Counted from the stretch's first letter, positions 42,299-51,701 are shown. The stretch is 64,000 nt of DNA from Niabella ginsenosidivorans (GCF_001654455.1 NZ_CP015772.1:2480001-2544000), one strand, 5' to 3'. Made by a program: numbers and translations. Notes: a model not told the origin generated them from the letters alone.

Positions 42299-42694
42299 AT
42301 GAAACAACTGACGAAAGCAGAAGAACAGATCATGCAGGCTTTATGGCAAAAAGGCCCTATGTTTTTAAGAGAGATCCTGGAACTGCTGCCCCCGCCCAAA
42401 CCCCATCAGAATACGGTGGCCACAATTTTGAAGATACTGGTAGAAAAAGAGTTTGTAACAGTAAACGTTTTTGGGCGCCAGCATCAGTATGTGCCGGCAG
42501 TAACCAAGGAAGCTTATTCCAAAAGAACCATAAAGCAGATGGTAAAAGGATATTTTGAAGGTTCCTTCAGCAACATTGTTTCCTTTATGGTAAAGGAGAA
42601 TAATCTGAGCATAGAAGAATTAGAGACCCTGTTACAGCAAATAAAAGACCAGAAAAATGCCAAAAATAATCCCCTGCAAAAATCTACAAAATAA
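42299..42694 (+). CDS. BlaI/MecI/CopY-family transcriptional repressor
   Basis: 131 residues. Winged-helix DNA-binding domain: LTKAEEQIMQALWQKGPMFL, LPPPKPHQNTVATILKILVE and KEFVTVNVFGRQHQYVPAV; the C-terminal dimer domain follows, with MVKGYFEGSFSNIVSFMVKE and a LSIEELETLLQQIK helix. In BlaI and MecI, cleavage near the linker by the cognate M56 sensor relieves repression. The M56 gene begins 37 bases downstream. The dyad in the promoter is a likely self-operator. Confidence 0.95.
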   Translation: MKQLTKAEEQIMQALWQKGPMFLREILELLPPPKPHQNTVATILKILVEKEFVTVNVFGRQHQYVPAVTKEAYSKRTIKQMVKGYFEGSFSNIVSFMVKENNLSIEELETLLQQIKDQKNAKNNPLQKSTK

Positions 42695-42731
42695 TTGGTA
42701 CGATTTCAAATAACCGGTAAATAATGCTTTT

Positions 42732-44111
42732 ATGAAAACGATTGTTCCTTATCTGTTACAGGTATTTCTTTGCTCCGGGCTGCTTTATAGCTATTACCTT
42801 ATTTTCTTAAAAAACAAAAAGTTTCATGGTTTTAACCGCGCCTTTCTGTTAAGCAGTTTCGTCATCAGCCTGGCAGTACCGCTTATAAAAATACCCTATT
42901 ATATCTCTATAACAAAAGAAACAGGTGCAGGAGTGAAAGCGTTGGTAAAATACAACGAATTGCTGTTGCCGGAAGTGGTTGTAACGGCAACCGGGAAAAC
43001 TGAATCTGGCTGGGGCCAATTCCTGTTTGTCATATATATATCCATCACCTTATTAATACTACTAAAAATTATTGCAGGCGTTATTGATCTTTTAAAACAG
43101 CGCTTACGCAATAACTCACAAAAATGGCAGCACATCCGGGTTATAGAAACAGGAGATCCATCGGCGCCCTATTCCTTTTTTAACTGGCTCTTCTGGAGCA
43201 GGAATATTGATGAAAACTCAGAACGCGGAAAAAAGATCCTGCAACATGAAATATATCATATACAACAACTGCACAGTATTGATAACATCCTTACAGAACT
43301 GATCACCGCGATGGTATGGATCAACCCGTTTTTCTGGCTGATCAAAAATGAGCTGAAAGCCGTGCATGAATTTTCTGCCGATGCATTTGCCAGCCGTAAC
43401 AGCGGCACACTTGTATATGCCGAAATTCTTGTAACCGAAGCTATCAGGCAGAAACACAAACCACTTGTAAATTCTTTTTTTAACAACCAACTCAAAAGAA
43501 GAATCAACCTGTTAACAAAAACAACAGATAATAACCCGCACCGGTTCAGGCAATGGATGGCAGTTCCTCTATTCCTGATGATTTCCGTTTTGTTTATTGT
43601 AAGCTGTCAGCAGGCTGATCACAAACTACAACAAACAGCGGATTCCATAACAACCAACCCGGTTGCAAAAATACCCGATAGCAGTGCTACCGGTTCCGGC
43701 AAGATTTTAACAGGATCCACTGTTACTTTAAAGGATACGCCAACTATAGAAGTAAAAAAATTTGGCCCTCCAAAAGTTGAAAAGAAGGAACCTGAAATTT
43801 TTACAAAAGTAGACAAAGACGCAGAGTACTCCGGGAACTGGAGTCGTTTTTTGCAACAGCATCTCCGGGGAGAAGTACCGGTTGATAATGGAGCTGCCCC
43901 TGGCAACTACCTGGTCATTGCCCAATTTGTGGTAGACGTCAACGGTAATGTAAGTGATGTAAAGCTCATCAAAGATCCCGGCTTTGGCATGGGCAAGGAG
44001 ACTATAAGAGTTATTAAACAATCAGGGAAATGGAAACCCGCAATGATGAAAGGCAAACCGGTAAAGGCCTACCGCAAACAACCCATTACCTTCCAGGTGC
44101 AGGAAATGTGA
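42732..44111 (+). CDS. BlaR1-like M56 metallopeptidase with C-terminal TonB domain
   Basis: 459 residues. Transmembrane helices at about 3-22, 36-55, 95-118 and 280-296. The cytoplasmic zinc protease motif is HEIYHIQQLHSID (HExxH, about 175), with the third ligand region in AVHEFSADAFASRN. After the last helix (VPLFLMISVLFIVSC) comes a low-complexity linker and a TonB_C-like domain (YLVIAQFVVDVNGNVSDVKL, ETIRVIKQSGKWKPAMMKGK) at the C-terminus. BlaR1 has a penicillin-binding sensor there; this member does not, so beta-lactam sensing is unlikely. Signal and target genes are unknown. Confidence 0.93.
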   Translation: MKTIVPYLLQVFLCSGLLYSYYLIFLKNKKFHGFNRAFLLSSFVISLAVPLIKIPYYISITKETGAGVKALVKYNELLLPEVVVTATGKTESGWGQFLFVIYISITLLILLKIIAGVIDLLKQRLRNNSQKWQHIRVIETGDPSAPYSFFNWLFWSRNIDENSERGKKILQHEIYHIQQLHSIDNILTELITAMVWINPFFWLIKNELKAVHEFSADAFASRNSGTLVYAEILVTEAIRQKHKPLVNSFFNNQLKRRINLLTKTTDNNPHRFRQWMAVPLFLMISVLFIVSCQQADHKLQQTADSITTNPVAKIPDSSATGSGKILTGSTVTLKDTPTIEVKKFGPPKVEKKEPEIFTKVDKDAEYSGNWSRFLQQHLRGEVPVDNGAAPGNYLVIAQFVVDVNGNVSDVKLIKDPGFGMGKETIRVIKQSGKWKPAMMKGKPVKAYRKQPITFQVQEM

Positions 44112-44136
44112 TATCCGGCAAGTTTATTATTGTCAA

Positions 44137-44286
44137 ATGATGCTGCAACAAAGATCTGATAGTCATCAAAAACTTAAGCAATTGAGTGTGCGTTTATTAC
44201 TCGTATTATGCGTTGTCTTGAATACAGCGTATGCTCAAACCCATCAACCGCATCCATTAAATAGCGCGATCCGGAACCTTCTATAG
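44137..44286 (+). pseudogene. Truncated exported-protein fragment
   Basis: A 49-residue frame beginning MMLQQRSDSHQKLKQLSVRL, with a signal peptide (LLLVLCVVLNTAYAQ) and then only ~15 residues before a TAG. A signal peptide with almost nothing after it suggests the 5' remnant of a deleted secreted-protein gene, possibly lost when the next, AT-rich gene arrived. It could also be a genuine short secreted peptide. Confidence 0.4.
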
Positions 44287-44344
44287 CAGTAAAAGCCGGA
44301 ACCTGCTCTTATGCTGTTGGCAGTAATTTAAAAACAACCTAACA

Positions 44345-45304
44345 ATGAAACAGATAATCACAATTTTAATTTTATTAGCCAGTTCTCTTACATACGGGCA
44401 GACTTATAAAACTTTGGTTTCAGAAGCTGACGCTTTCTATAATAAAAAGGAATATAAAAAATCAGTTGAAAAGTATAAGGAAGCCTTTAAACTTGAACAA
44501 AAAAACGGGAATGATTTTTATAATGCAGGTTGCTCGGCGGCATTATCAGGCGACAAAGTGTTAGCACTTAAATGGTTAACCCTTGCCTTAAAAAACGGTT
44601 GGTCTAATGTCAGACATTTAAAGACAGACACAGATTTAACATCATTATATAACAATAAAAACTGGAACAAACTTGTTTCGGAAATGCAGGAAATAGTTGA
44701 TAAAAGAGAAGCAGGCTATGACAAGCCTTTGCAAGCGAAATTGTTAGAAATTTACGATAACGACCAACAGATACGGAGACAATACATAACCGCACAAAAA
44801 GAATTTGGGCACCAAAGCAAACAAGTTGATAGTTTAGGTAACATCATGATGTATAAAGACAGTATAAATTTAATTAAAGTGACTGACATTTTAGATAAAT
44901 ATGGTTGGGTAGGTGCTGATAAAGTTGGTGGAAAAGCAAATCAAACCTTATTCCTGGTTATTCAACATGCTGACTTAAAAACTCAACAAAAATATTTGCC
45001 AATGATGAGAGAAGCGGTAAAAAATAAAAATGCAGGTAATAGTGCCTTAGCATTGTTAGAAGATAGGGTTGCATTAGGTGAAGGGAGAAAACAAATTTAT
45101 GGCAGCCAGATAGGATATGACAATGAAACAAAAAAAAATTATGTATTACCGCTTGATGACCCAGATAATGTTGATAAGAGAAGAGCTGCAGTTGGACTTG
45201 GTTCACTATCTGATTATGTTAAACATTGGGACATAGTTTGGAATGTTGAAGAATATAAAAAAGAACAATCACAAATTGAAGAAAAACAGAAAAATGAAAA
45301 ATAA
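44345..45304 (+). CDS. DUF6624 domain protein with TPR-like N-terminus
   Basis: 319 residues. Signal peptide (KQIITILILLASSLTYGQ); residues ~25-115 are TPR-like (ALKWLTLALKNGWSNVRHL); residues ~130-290 carry the DUF6624 pattern: LLEIYDNDQQIRRQYI, ILDKYGWVGADKVGGKANQT, LFLVIQHADLKTQQKYLPMM, AGNSALALLEDRVALGEGRKQ. The C-terminus is charged (KKEQSQIEEKQKNEK). The coding sequence is visibly richer in A and T than its neighbours (AAA, TTA, AAT codons), which suggests recent transfer. Function unknown. Confidence 0.85.
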   Translation: MKQIITILILLASSLTYGQTYKTLVSEADAFYNKKEYKKSVEKYKEAFKLEQKNGNDFYNAGCSAALSGDKVLALKWLTLALKNGWSNVRHLKTDTDLTSLYNNKNWNKLVSEMQEIVDKREAGYDKPLQAKLLEIYDNDQQIRRQYITAQKEFGHQSKQVDSLGNIMMYKDSINLIKVTDILDKYGWVGADKVGGKANQTLFLVIQHADLKTQQKYLPMMREAVKNKNAGNSALALLEDRVALGEGRKQIYGSQIGYDNETKKNYVLPLDDPDNVDKRRAAVGLGSLSDYVKHWDIVWNVEEYKKEQSQIEEKQKNEK

Positions 45305-45466
45305 ACTTTTGCCACCACGGTATTTATGAAAAGCAGGCTGAACCTCATCAATTCAGCAACAGTAATTCTATTGAACTATAGAGCAAAACCAAACTTTTGT
45401 GCTTCGATTTCCCGAACTTCATAAATGCCCGGACCGATTAATTGCTGCCCCTAAAAAAATCAGCAG

Positions 45467-45817
45467 TCATTTATTGGCACGAAGCCTCAAATAGGCAGCG
45501 CCTAATGCAGCAAAACCAGCAACAATTCCGCCCACCAGTCCGGTAATAAGGACCAGCAATACCGGGCTGTTACCGATTCCCAATAACAGGCCGATTCTGC
45601 CCGCCAGGATGCCTCCGTTTGCCGTATTGATCAGTGCCGCTAAAACCACCCACAGCAGGAACACTGCAATAAAGCCGGAAAGGAAAGCACTGAAAGGTGC
45701 CTGGGGTAATAGGAATGCGATCACAAAGCCTGCTACTGCAATGATCCACCATGGGAAATAGACGCCGCCAACATAGGCCAACAGGGCCGTTACTATAATG
45801 CTTATAAAAAATTTCAT
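45467..45817 (-). CDS. Small four-helix membrane protein
   Basis: 116 residues, nearly all hydrophobic: four transmembrane segments (ISIIVTALLAYVGGVYFPWW, IIAVAGFVIAFLLPQ, FLSGFIAVFLLWVVLAALI, VLLVLITGLVGGIVAGFAAL) and a short basic tail (RLRANK). No motif identifies a function. It precedes the penicillin acylase gene's 3' end on the same strand, 85 bases away. Confidence 0.75.
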   Translation of the reverse strand: MKFFISIIVTALLAYVGGVYFPWWIIAVAGFVIAFLLPQAPFSAFLSGFIAVFLLWVVLAALINTANGGILAGRIGLLLGIGNSPVLLVLITGLVGGIVAGFAALGAAYLRLRANK

Positions 45818-45902
45818 ACTATTATAAAAAAACGTTTTATCTGTTAAAATCCAATTTTCCGGGGTACTGCCTGCAGGTCTGTTGCAACAGCCTACCGCAT
45901 TA

Positions 45903-48356
45903 TTAGCTCTTTGAAAAGTTCATGATCCATTTTACACGCGCATCCCTGCTCTCCTCTTTTTTCATCAGCCATAACTGGTAATAATTTCCGGAAGCCCAGG
46001 TGTCAACAGCGTTATCATAGAAGCGGCTGCCGGGGTTACCGCTTTGTCCGCCCGGGTACACACCATAGGCTACCGTGGGCGTGCTTAGCTCAACGATCAT
46101 CCTCCAGCTTGGACCATGACTTTTGGTTACAGCGTTGATAATATTTCCCCATCCCCCCACATTCAGGCTGGTACGCGCAAAGGGCATCAATGCATTCTTC
46201 AGCAGGTGATAAATGGTCACATCCTTATATTTAGCCCATTGCAGCCTGCCTTCTTTTTCTGTTTGTGTCAGCCCTGCAGCAGTTCTGTTTAAGGCATCCG
46301 TAACAACAGTGCGAATGGTTTCTGTTTCCCGTGTATGAATATTATCTGCAAAACCCATCACCGTTGTATCGCCCCGTTCCAGTATTTCCATTAATGTTTC
46401 TTCTGCCGGTAACTCTGCTTTAAACCCTGCTCCGCTGAACTCATCTTCCCAGATGCCTGCCGACAGTGAGTCCATCCAGTTCTGGTAGATCGTTTGCCCG
46501 TTGGAAGCCGGGTCTGCAAAAAGATCCCATCCTTTTACAATATCAAAATACTTCTTGGCTTCAGGAGTTAGCCCGGACATATCCGTGAACCGGATGAGCA
46601 ATGGCACCATATCCCTGGCCGTTATATTGAAATAGTTATTCTGCAATTCCATCATGGTTTGGGCAGTAATGTTGTTCGCGCTGCCCAGGTATTGATCGAT
46701 GGCCCTTGCCCTGGGTGTAATATACGCACCGGGAATATAATAAGGGTATGCAGCACCGGCAGGTCGCTGGTTGGCGCTGAACAGGTATCCCCGTTCCGGA
46801 TTTACGGCGTGCGGGTTTTCTGCCTGTGGTATATATCCCTGCCAGTCATAGCTGCTGTCGGTTCCCGGCATGATGTATTGCCCCTGGTTCTTCCATCTTG
46901 CCGGAAATTTACCCTGCTGCCAAAGCGCTATAGTACCGGATTGGGAGGCAAAGACAAAATTCTGCCCCGGGCATTCAAAGGACTTTATGGCATTTACATA
47001 ATCCTCATAATTTCTTGCACGGTTCAGAAAGTAAAAGGTTTTACCGTCATCCCCGGTGTGATGCGCCGTCCATTTTACAGCAAGGCCATTGTTCTTAGTA
47101 AGGGTATCCCTGAAGGTGGCATCATACATAACCGGGCCAAATACCGTATAAGCAACGGTATCGTATACAGTGGGCATTCCATTTACTTTTATAGTTTCAA
47201 TACGCTGCTGGGCTGTTTTCCACTGGTTGTTGAACCAGTATTGCGTACGGCTGTCATCTTTAAACCGTATCGAAAAATAATCCTTCACATCACGCTGCGC
47301 ATTGGTTACCCCCCATGCAACACTGTCGTTAAAACCAATGATCACATAAGGGCTGCCCGGTAATGTGGCGCCATATACCCTGCTCTCCGGCGTGCTTAGC
47401 TGCATTTCATACCATATGGAAGGAAGCGACAGTTCCAGGTGCGGGTCATTGCATAAAATGGGGACTTTGTTTACCGTTTTGCTGCCTGCTACCACCCAGT
47501 TGTTGCTGCCGTTGTCGGCATCCGGCGGGTATGCCTCATAAGCAGTTACCTGCTGCGGCTCTTTAAAATAGGCCGTGTCTGCACCTGCCGGCATTTTTGG
47601 ATCAAACGGAGGCCGTATAAAGTCGGTACCCGGCGGTACAATAGGTTTTAAGGAATCGGGCACCTGGGGGTACAATGCATTGATCTGTTCTGTTGTAAAA
47701 AGGGAATGCAATCTTGTAAACGTAAGGTCTTTCTCCGTACCGGATGCCAGCATCTTTGCCATCATTTTCAAAAGCAGCGCCGTACGCAAATTGGTCCACT
47801 CCTCCGGTTCAAAATTTAGTATTTTATATTCCAGCGGAAGGTTGCTTTTTGTCAGCGAATGAATATAAGCATTGACTCCGTTGGTATACGCAGTATACAC
47901 GGCGCGCGCCTTTGCATCTTTTTCCATTGCCTGCAACGAGTTCTCTGCTGCATATTTCATGCCCAACCGTCGTTGCTCCCTGTCATAGGCAATTGCTCTG
48001 GGGCCGGCAATCTCACTTACACGCCCTTCGGCTGCTCTTGTCTGCAGATCCATCTGGAACAACCGGAAACGGGCATGCAGGTATCCCTGAACAAAATACA
48101 GATCTTCATCATTATCTGCAAATACATGGGGCACCAGGCGTTCGTCAAAATACACCTGCACTTTTCCCTTTAGCTCAGGGAAGGAAAGATCGGCATTAAA
48201 AAGGGCAGCGGTATCTTCTGCATTTTGCCAGAAACCCGTTTGCGGGCTTAAAAAGCTTCCCGCAGGCATGGGCACTTTGTCGCCCAGGGGACGGTTCAGC
48301 AGATACACCAGTAAGCAAGTTATGGCAGCAGAAATCAGAAAAGGAATTGCTCTCAT
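45903..48356 (-). CDS. Penicillin acylase-family Ntn hydrolase
   Basis: 817 residues from the ATG at 48356 (MRAIPFLISAAITCLLVYLL signal or anchor). A self-processing N-terminal-nucleophile amidase. The alpha part contains FVQGYLHARFRLFQMDLQTR and AYTNGVNAYI. The catalytic Ser after the cleavage site is in DNGSNNWVVAGSKT (about residue 250), followed by CNDPHLELSLPSIWYEMQL and YGATLPGSPYVIIGFND. The C-terminus has YPGGQSGNPGSRFYDNAVDTW. Natural substrates of Bacteroidota members may be acyl-homoserine lactones or other amides; the sequence does not decide. Confidence 0.95.
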   Translation of the reverse strand: MRAIPFLISAAITCLLVYLLNRPLGDKVPMPAGSFLSPQTGFWQNAEDTAALFNADLSFPELKGKVQVYFDERLVPHVFADNDEDLYFVQGYLHARFRLFQMDLQTRAAEGRVSEIAGPRAIAYDREQRRLGMKYAAENSLQAMEKDAKARAVYTAYTNGVNAYIHSLTKSNLPLEYKILNFEPEEWTNLRTALLLKMMAKMLASGTEKDLTFTRLHSLFTTEQINALYPQVPDSLKPIVPPGTDFIRPPFDPKMPAGADTAYFKEPQQVTAYEAYPPDADNGSNNWVVAGSKTVNKVPILCNDPHLELSLPSIWYEMQLSTPESRVYGATLPGSPYVIIGFNDSVAWGVTNAQRDVKDYFSIRFKDDSRTQYWFNNQWKTAQQRIETIKVNGMPTVYDTVAYTVFGPVMYDATFRDTLTKNNGLAVKWTAHHTGDDGKTFYFLNRARNYEDYVNAIKSFECPGQNFVFASQSGTIALWQQGKFPARWKNQGQYIMPGTDSSYDWQGYIPQAENPHAVNPERGYLFSANQRPAGAAYPYYIPGAYITPRARAIDQYLGSANNITAQTMMELQNNYFNITARDMVPLLIRFTDMSGLTPEAKKYFDIVKGWDLFADPASNGQTIYQNWMDSLSAGIWEDEFSGAGFKAELPAEETLMEILERGDTTVMGFADNIHTRETETIRTVVTDALNRTAAGLTQTEKEGRLQWAKYKDVTIYHLLKNALMPFARTSLNVGGWGNIINAVTKSHGPSWRMIVELSTPTVAYGVYPGGQSGNPGSRFYDNAVDTWASGNYYQLWLMKKEESRDARVKWIMNFSKS

Positions 48357-48377
48357 ACATAAACCTTGTATCAGCAA

Positions 48378-48676
48378 GATACCAATTAAAAAGGAATTTA
48401 AAAAGTAGTTGCCAGAAGCACATTCGGGCTACATCAATGGCCAGTGCAGGCACGATGCATTTCTTTAGCAACAAGAAACACTCCTTACAGCCCCACACAA
48501 AATGGTACTGCTGCACTTAAATTGACGGCTATAACAGATGTACGGATTCTGACGATCGCATACAGGCATGTACTCTGTATTTACCCATGGTAATGGTAAT
48601 GCTTCCGGCAAAGAATTTCAGGCAGCCCTGCGTTTTCTGTATCTTTAGTTGTTGTAAACAAATAACAGTTTTCTTA
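48378..48676. other. Intergenic region between penicillin acylase and GNAT genes
   Basis: Divergent spacer of about 320 bases from 48357. It must contain promoters for both genes. TATCTTTA (near 48637) is the best plus-strand -7 candidate. I see no other structure. Confidence 0.35.
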
Positions 48677-49141
48677 ATGCACATCAGACAAATTCAATCC
48701 GGCGAGGCCATACAGGTGGTGCGTCTTTTTGATCAATACAGGATGTTTTACAAACAGGCATCTGACATTGCGTTGGCGCAGCGCTTTCTTGAAGAACGAT
48801 TAAACAATAATGAATCGGTGATCTTTGCAGCCTTTGCTGAAGTGAACGGTACAGAGCACGCAGCAGGGTTTACGCAGCTATATCCCAAATACTCTTCTAT
48901 GCGGGCTTCCAAGAATTGGATATTGAATGATCTTTTTGTAGAAGGCGCCTTCCGGAAAAACGGGATCGGCGCCGCCTTAATTCAGCGTGCCATAGCATTC
49001 GCGCGGGAAAACGGCGCGACCTTTATTCAGTTGGAAACAGCCTATGACAATAGTACCGCGCAGCGTTTATACGAGCAAACAGGCTTCCGGCAGCAACCAC
49101 CCGAAACTGAATTTATTGTATACCGGTATGCGCTTGTTTAG
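48677..49141 (+). CDS. GNAT family N-acetyltransferase
   Basis: 154 residues from the ATG at 48677 (MHIRQIQSGEAIQVVRLFDQ); the frame reaches further upstream without homology. Acetyl-CoA motif A is NDLFVEGAFRKNGIGAALIQRA (R/Q-x-x-G-x-G/A), followed by LETAYDNSTAQRLYEQTGF (motif B). Substrate unknown. TATCTTTA upstream is one mismatch from the -7 consensus. Confidence 0.88.
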   Translation: MHIRQIQSGEAIQVVRLFDQYRMFYKQASDIALAQRFLEERLNNNESVIFAAFAEVNGTEHAAGFTQLYPKYSSMRASKNWILNDLFVEGAFRKNGIGAALIQRAIAFARENGATFIQLETAYDNSTAQRLYEQTGFRQQPPETEFIVYRYALV

Positions 49142-49211
49142 AGAATGGTAAAATTTATAAAGGCGTATGGATCGACCGGTTTACCTGCTTATCTTTATAA
49201 AAAGAATACAT

Positions 49212-49361
49212 ATGTCCCTGTTGAATCAGAAAAACCAGAAAGGTAAAAAGAGCAACTCTAAAAAAACAGGCAACGCCACTGCCTCCAAATTTATACAAAA
49301 GCCAAAGAGCGCCGGTTTTGTAAGCAAACAACAGAACACCGGCTCACAAAGGGGAAGCTGA
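49212..49361 (+). CDS. Small basic protein, conserved-looking
   Basis: 49 residues (MSLLNQKNQKGKKSNSKKTG..., ending SQRGS). Very rich in Lys, Asn, Ser, Gln and Gly, with no hydrophobic core, so probably disordered and nucleic-acid-binding. The frame begins at 49167, but the ATG at 49212 is preferred. The composition recalls small basic proteins often annotated as hypothetical in Chitinophagaceae; I cannot name a family. Follows the GNAT gene in the same direction. Confidence 0.55.
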   Translation: MSLLNQKNQKGKKSNSKKTGNATASKFIQKPKSAGFVSKQQNTGSQRGS

Positions 49362-50405
49362 TCAGTCAAACTGTTCCAGCAGTCTGAAATGTTTTTTTGC
49401 AGCACGCAGATAGGCTCGTCCTTTTCTGAAGGACCAGTAAGGCACGCCCTGCCTGTTGTTGTATCTGCTGATCCTGTAGAGCACTTTCCAGTGTTTTAAA
49501 ATAACACCATAGGCCCGGCCCAGGCTCATATTGCAATCATAAATATGGTTCGGCTCGGCCCCTGCCCCGTTAAATTCCAGGATCATAAAATTCTTTCCCT
49601 GTTTCAGGTCTTCTATAGAAGTCGTTTTAATATCATAGCGGCCATAAAAAAAACTTTCATTGTAATGGCTTAACCGGTCAAACACCTCCACCAAACGATC
49701 ATCTATATGATGATGCAGGTTGGTAAATTTTGCCCCGCGGTTATGATTGCCCGCATAAGACAAATAAAAAACCTCGCCCCGGGGAAGGATGCGCTCATAG
49801 CGGTGCTGATGGCGGTGTTCCATTTCTTCCAGGCGGTATTTTGCGCGCGGGTGCTCCGCTATCAGTTGTCTTAATGTATTTTTTCCATCGCCCTCTACCT
49901 GCAGTAATTCCTTGTGGATGAACCCGGACACCACTCCTTTTTTTTCCCAGGGATACCGGTAATAAAAAACACTTACTTCCACGGGATAGTCTACCTTTTC
50001 CTGAACAATATATTCCACAGGAATCCGTTCATGATATTTTTTCAATTGCTGCTCGTTCTCAATGACCCGGAACAGAATTCCTTTCATGCCTACATCGGGC
50101 TTAACAACAAAAGGGTATTCAAAACCCGACTGTTTGAGAATATGCAGTACCTTGTTAAATGCCTCATCATGCTTTATATAAATGGTCCGGGGTATAAATT
50201 CCGGGGGCAGCTGGTCATACATTTCCTTTTTACCCTCCCCTTCAAAGCCGCCAAAATCAATCGTGGGATTGCTGGGGGTAAAGAACCAGAAAGCCCGGCT
50301 GCGGATCGCATACCAGAGCCAGACCGGACTGATCGGGGCATAAATAACATTAAAGTTCCATAATTCCCAATTGATGATCCTGCTGAAAAACTTCCTTACA
50401 CTCAT
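49362..50405 (-). CDS. ATP-grasp protein (D-Ala-D-Ala ligase-like)
   Basis: 347 residues. FEYPFVVKPDVGMKGILFRV is the ATP-binding lysine segment, YIVQEKVDYPVEVSVFYY the adenine-contact region, and the metal-binding end is FMILEFNGAGAEPNHIYD (E-x-N). The N-terminus (WELWNFNVIYAPISPVWLWYA) is aromatic. The fold resembles ATP-grasp amide or thioester ligases, but the substrate and the product are unknown. It is convergent with the preceding small gene and divergent from the CCG-domain protein. Confidence 0.83.
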   Translation of the reverse strand: MSVRKFFSRIINWELWNFNVIYAPISPVWLWYAIRSRAFWFFTPSNPTIDFGGFEGEGKKEMYDQLPPEFIPRTIYIKHDEAFNKVLHILKQSGFEYPFVVKPDVGMKGILFRVIENEQQLKKYHERIPVEYIVQEKVDYPVEVSVFYYRYPWEKKGVVSGFIHKELLQVEGDGKNTLRQLIAEHPRAKYRLEEMEHRHQHRYERILPRGEVFYLSYAGNHNRGAKFTNLHHHIDDRLVEVFDRLSHYNESFFYGRYDIKTTSIEDLKQGKNFMILEFNGAGAEPNHIYDCNMSLGRAYGVILKHWKVLYRISRYNNRQGVPYWSFRKGRAYLRAAKKHFRLLEQFD

Positions 50406-50483
50406 GAATTAGCTACAAATATAATAACCACCTTATTATAACGTGGAATTATTATACCTTCGTAGCTATTGAAAGGGATCAAT

Positions 50484-51263
50484 ATGACAATACCGACTGT
50501 TGCGGAGTTTTTTGCCAGGGGAGAAACTCCCGATGTGCTTTTTTGGGTAGGATGTGCCGGTAGTTTTGACCAGCGTGCGCAACGTATTACCAGGGCTTTT
50601 GCAGCCATGCTTGATAAAACAGGCATTAAATATGCCATTTTAGGAAAAGAGGAACTGTGCACCGGCGATCCTGCACGCAGGGCTGGTAATGAATTCCTGT
50701 TCCAAATGATGGCTTATCAGAATATTCAAATACTGAATAACTACAATATAAAAAAGATTGTTACGGCCTGTCCCCATTGTTTTAATACCCTTAAAAACGA
50801 GTACCCGCAACTGGGTGGCAATTATGAGGTGATACATCATACCACCTTCCTCCAGCAACTCATAGAAGAAGGCCGTATAAAATTAAAAGGTGGCGGCTCT
50901 TTTAAAGGAAAGAAAATTACTTACCACGATAGTTGCTACCTGGGCCGCGCCAACGGGATTTATGAGGCGCCAAGAAAAGTGCTGGAATTGCTGGATGCAG
51001 AACTGGTGGAGATGAAACGCTGCCGCAGCAAAGGGCTGTGCTGTGGTGCCGGCGGGGCGCAGATGTTTAAGGAAGAAGAAAAAGGAAATGTGCGTATTAA
51101 CATAGAACGCAGTAAAGAAGCCATTGATACCGGGGCTGATATTATTGCAGCAGCCTGCCCCTTCTGTAATACCATGCTGACAGACGGCGTTAAAAACACG
51201 GAAAAAGAAGACACTGTACAGGTATTGGATATAGCAGAGCTGATTGTAAATGAAATAGAATAA
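50484..51263 (+). CDS. CCG-domain Fe-S oxidoreductase (HdrB/GlcF-like)
   Basis: 259 residues from the ATG at 50484 (preceded by GAAAGGGA; the TTG at 50469 is less likely). Two cysteine-rich domains: FWVGCAGSFDQRAQRI with TACPHCFNTLKNEYP, and YHDSCYLGRANGIYEAPR with GLCCGAGGAQMF and AACPFCNTML. This is the Cys arrangement of HdrB, GlpC and GlcF-type subunits, which hold non-cubane or 4Fe-4S clusters. No ferredoxin-domain partner is adjacent. It belongs with the SRPBCC remnant and the 51.7-kb gene in a co-oriented run. Confidence 0.9.
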   Translation: MTIPTVAEFFARGETPDVLFWVGCAGSFDQRAQRITRAFAAMLDKTGIKYAILGKEELCTGDPARRAGNEFLFQMMAYQNIQILNNYNIKKIVTACPHCFNTLKNEYPQLGGNYEVIHHTTFLQQLIEEGRIKLKGGGSFKGKKITYHDSCYLGRANGIYEAPRKVLELLDAELVEMKRCRSKGLCCGAGGAQMFKEEEKGNVRINIERSKEAIDTGADIIAAACPFCNTMLTDGVKNTEKEDTVQVLDIAELIVNEIE

Positions 51264-51277
51264 TTGAAACCGGTTAT

Positions 51278-51701
51278 ATGGCGATAAATATTTCGGGCAT
51301 CACCATCCATGCCACTCCTGAAAAAGTCTGGAACGCGGTAACAAAGCCCGAACTGGTAAAACAGTGGCAATACGGAAGTGATTTAAAAACAGACTGGCAG
51401 CCCGGCTCTCCGATCCGTTTTTCAACAGAATGGCAGGGGGCCCTTTTTGAACAATGGGGCACTGTGCTGGAAATACAGCCCTGTCATTTATTAAAATACA
51501 GTCTCTTTGCCCCCACGGCCGGATCTGGAAGACCGGCCGGAACATTATTTTACAATGATTTATCTGCTTACGGAAGACGGTGATGCAACCCACCTGGAGA
51601 TCCGGCAGGCAGACAACAGGCCCGGAGCCATACAGGAAGCGCCTCAGGGAGAAGAGAACCCGGTTTTGCAGGCGTTAAAGAAAGTGGCAGAAACCAACTG
51701 A
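51278..51701 (+). pseudogene. SRPBCC/AHSA1-family protein, frameshifted
   Basis: Frame 2 encodes an AHSA1-like start (ISGITIHATPEKVWNAVTKP, WQPGSPIRFSTEWQGALFEQ) up to KYSLFAP at 51511. One extra C in the run of five (51510-51514) throws the frame; frame 3 resumes with RPDLEDRPEHYFTMIYLLTE and runs to EAPQGEENPVLQALKKVAETN at 51701. Restored, this is a ~140-residue activator-of-Hsp90-homologue-type ligand-binding protein. As with the other broken genes, a homopolymer indel could be biological or technical. Confidence 0.75.

Noticed and set aside
46659-47363. 234-codon plus-strand frame inside the penicillin acylase gene
   Set aside because: Antisense shadow; the minus-strand gene carries all catalytic motifs.
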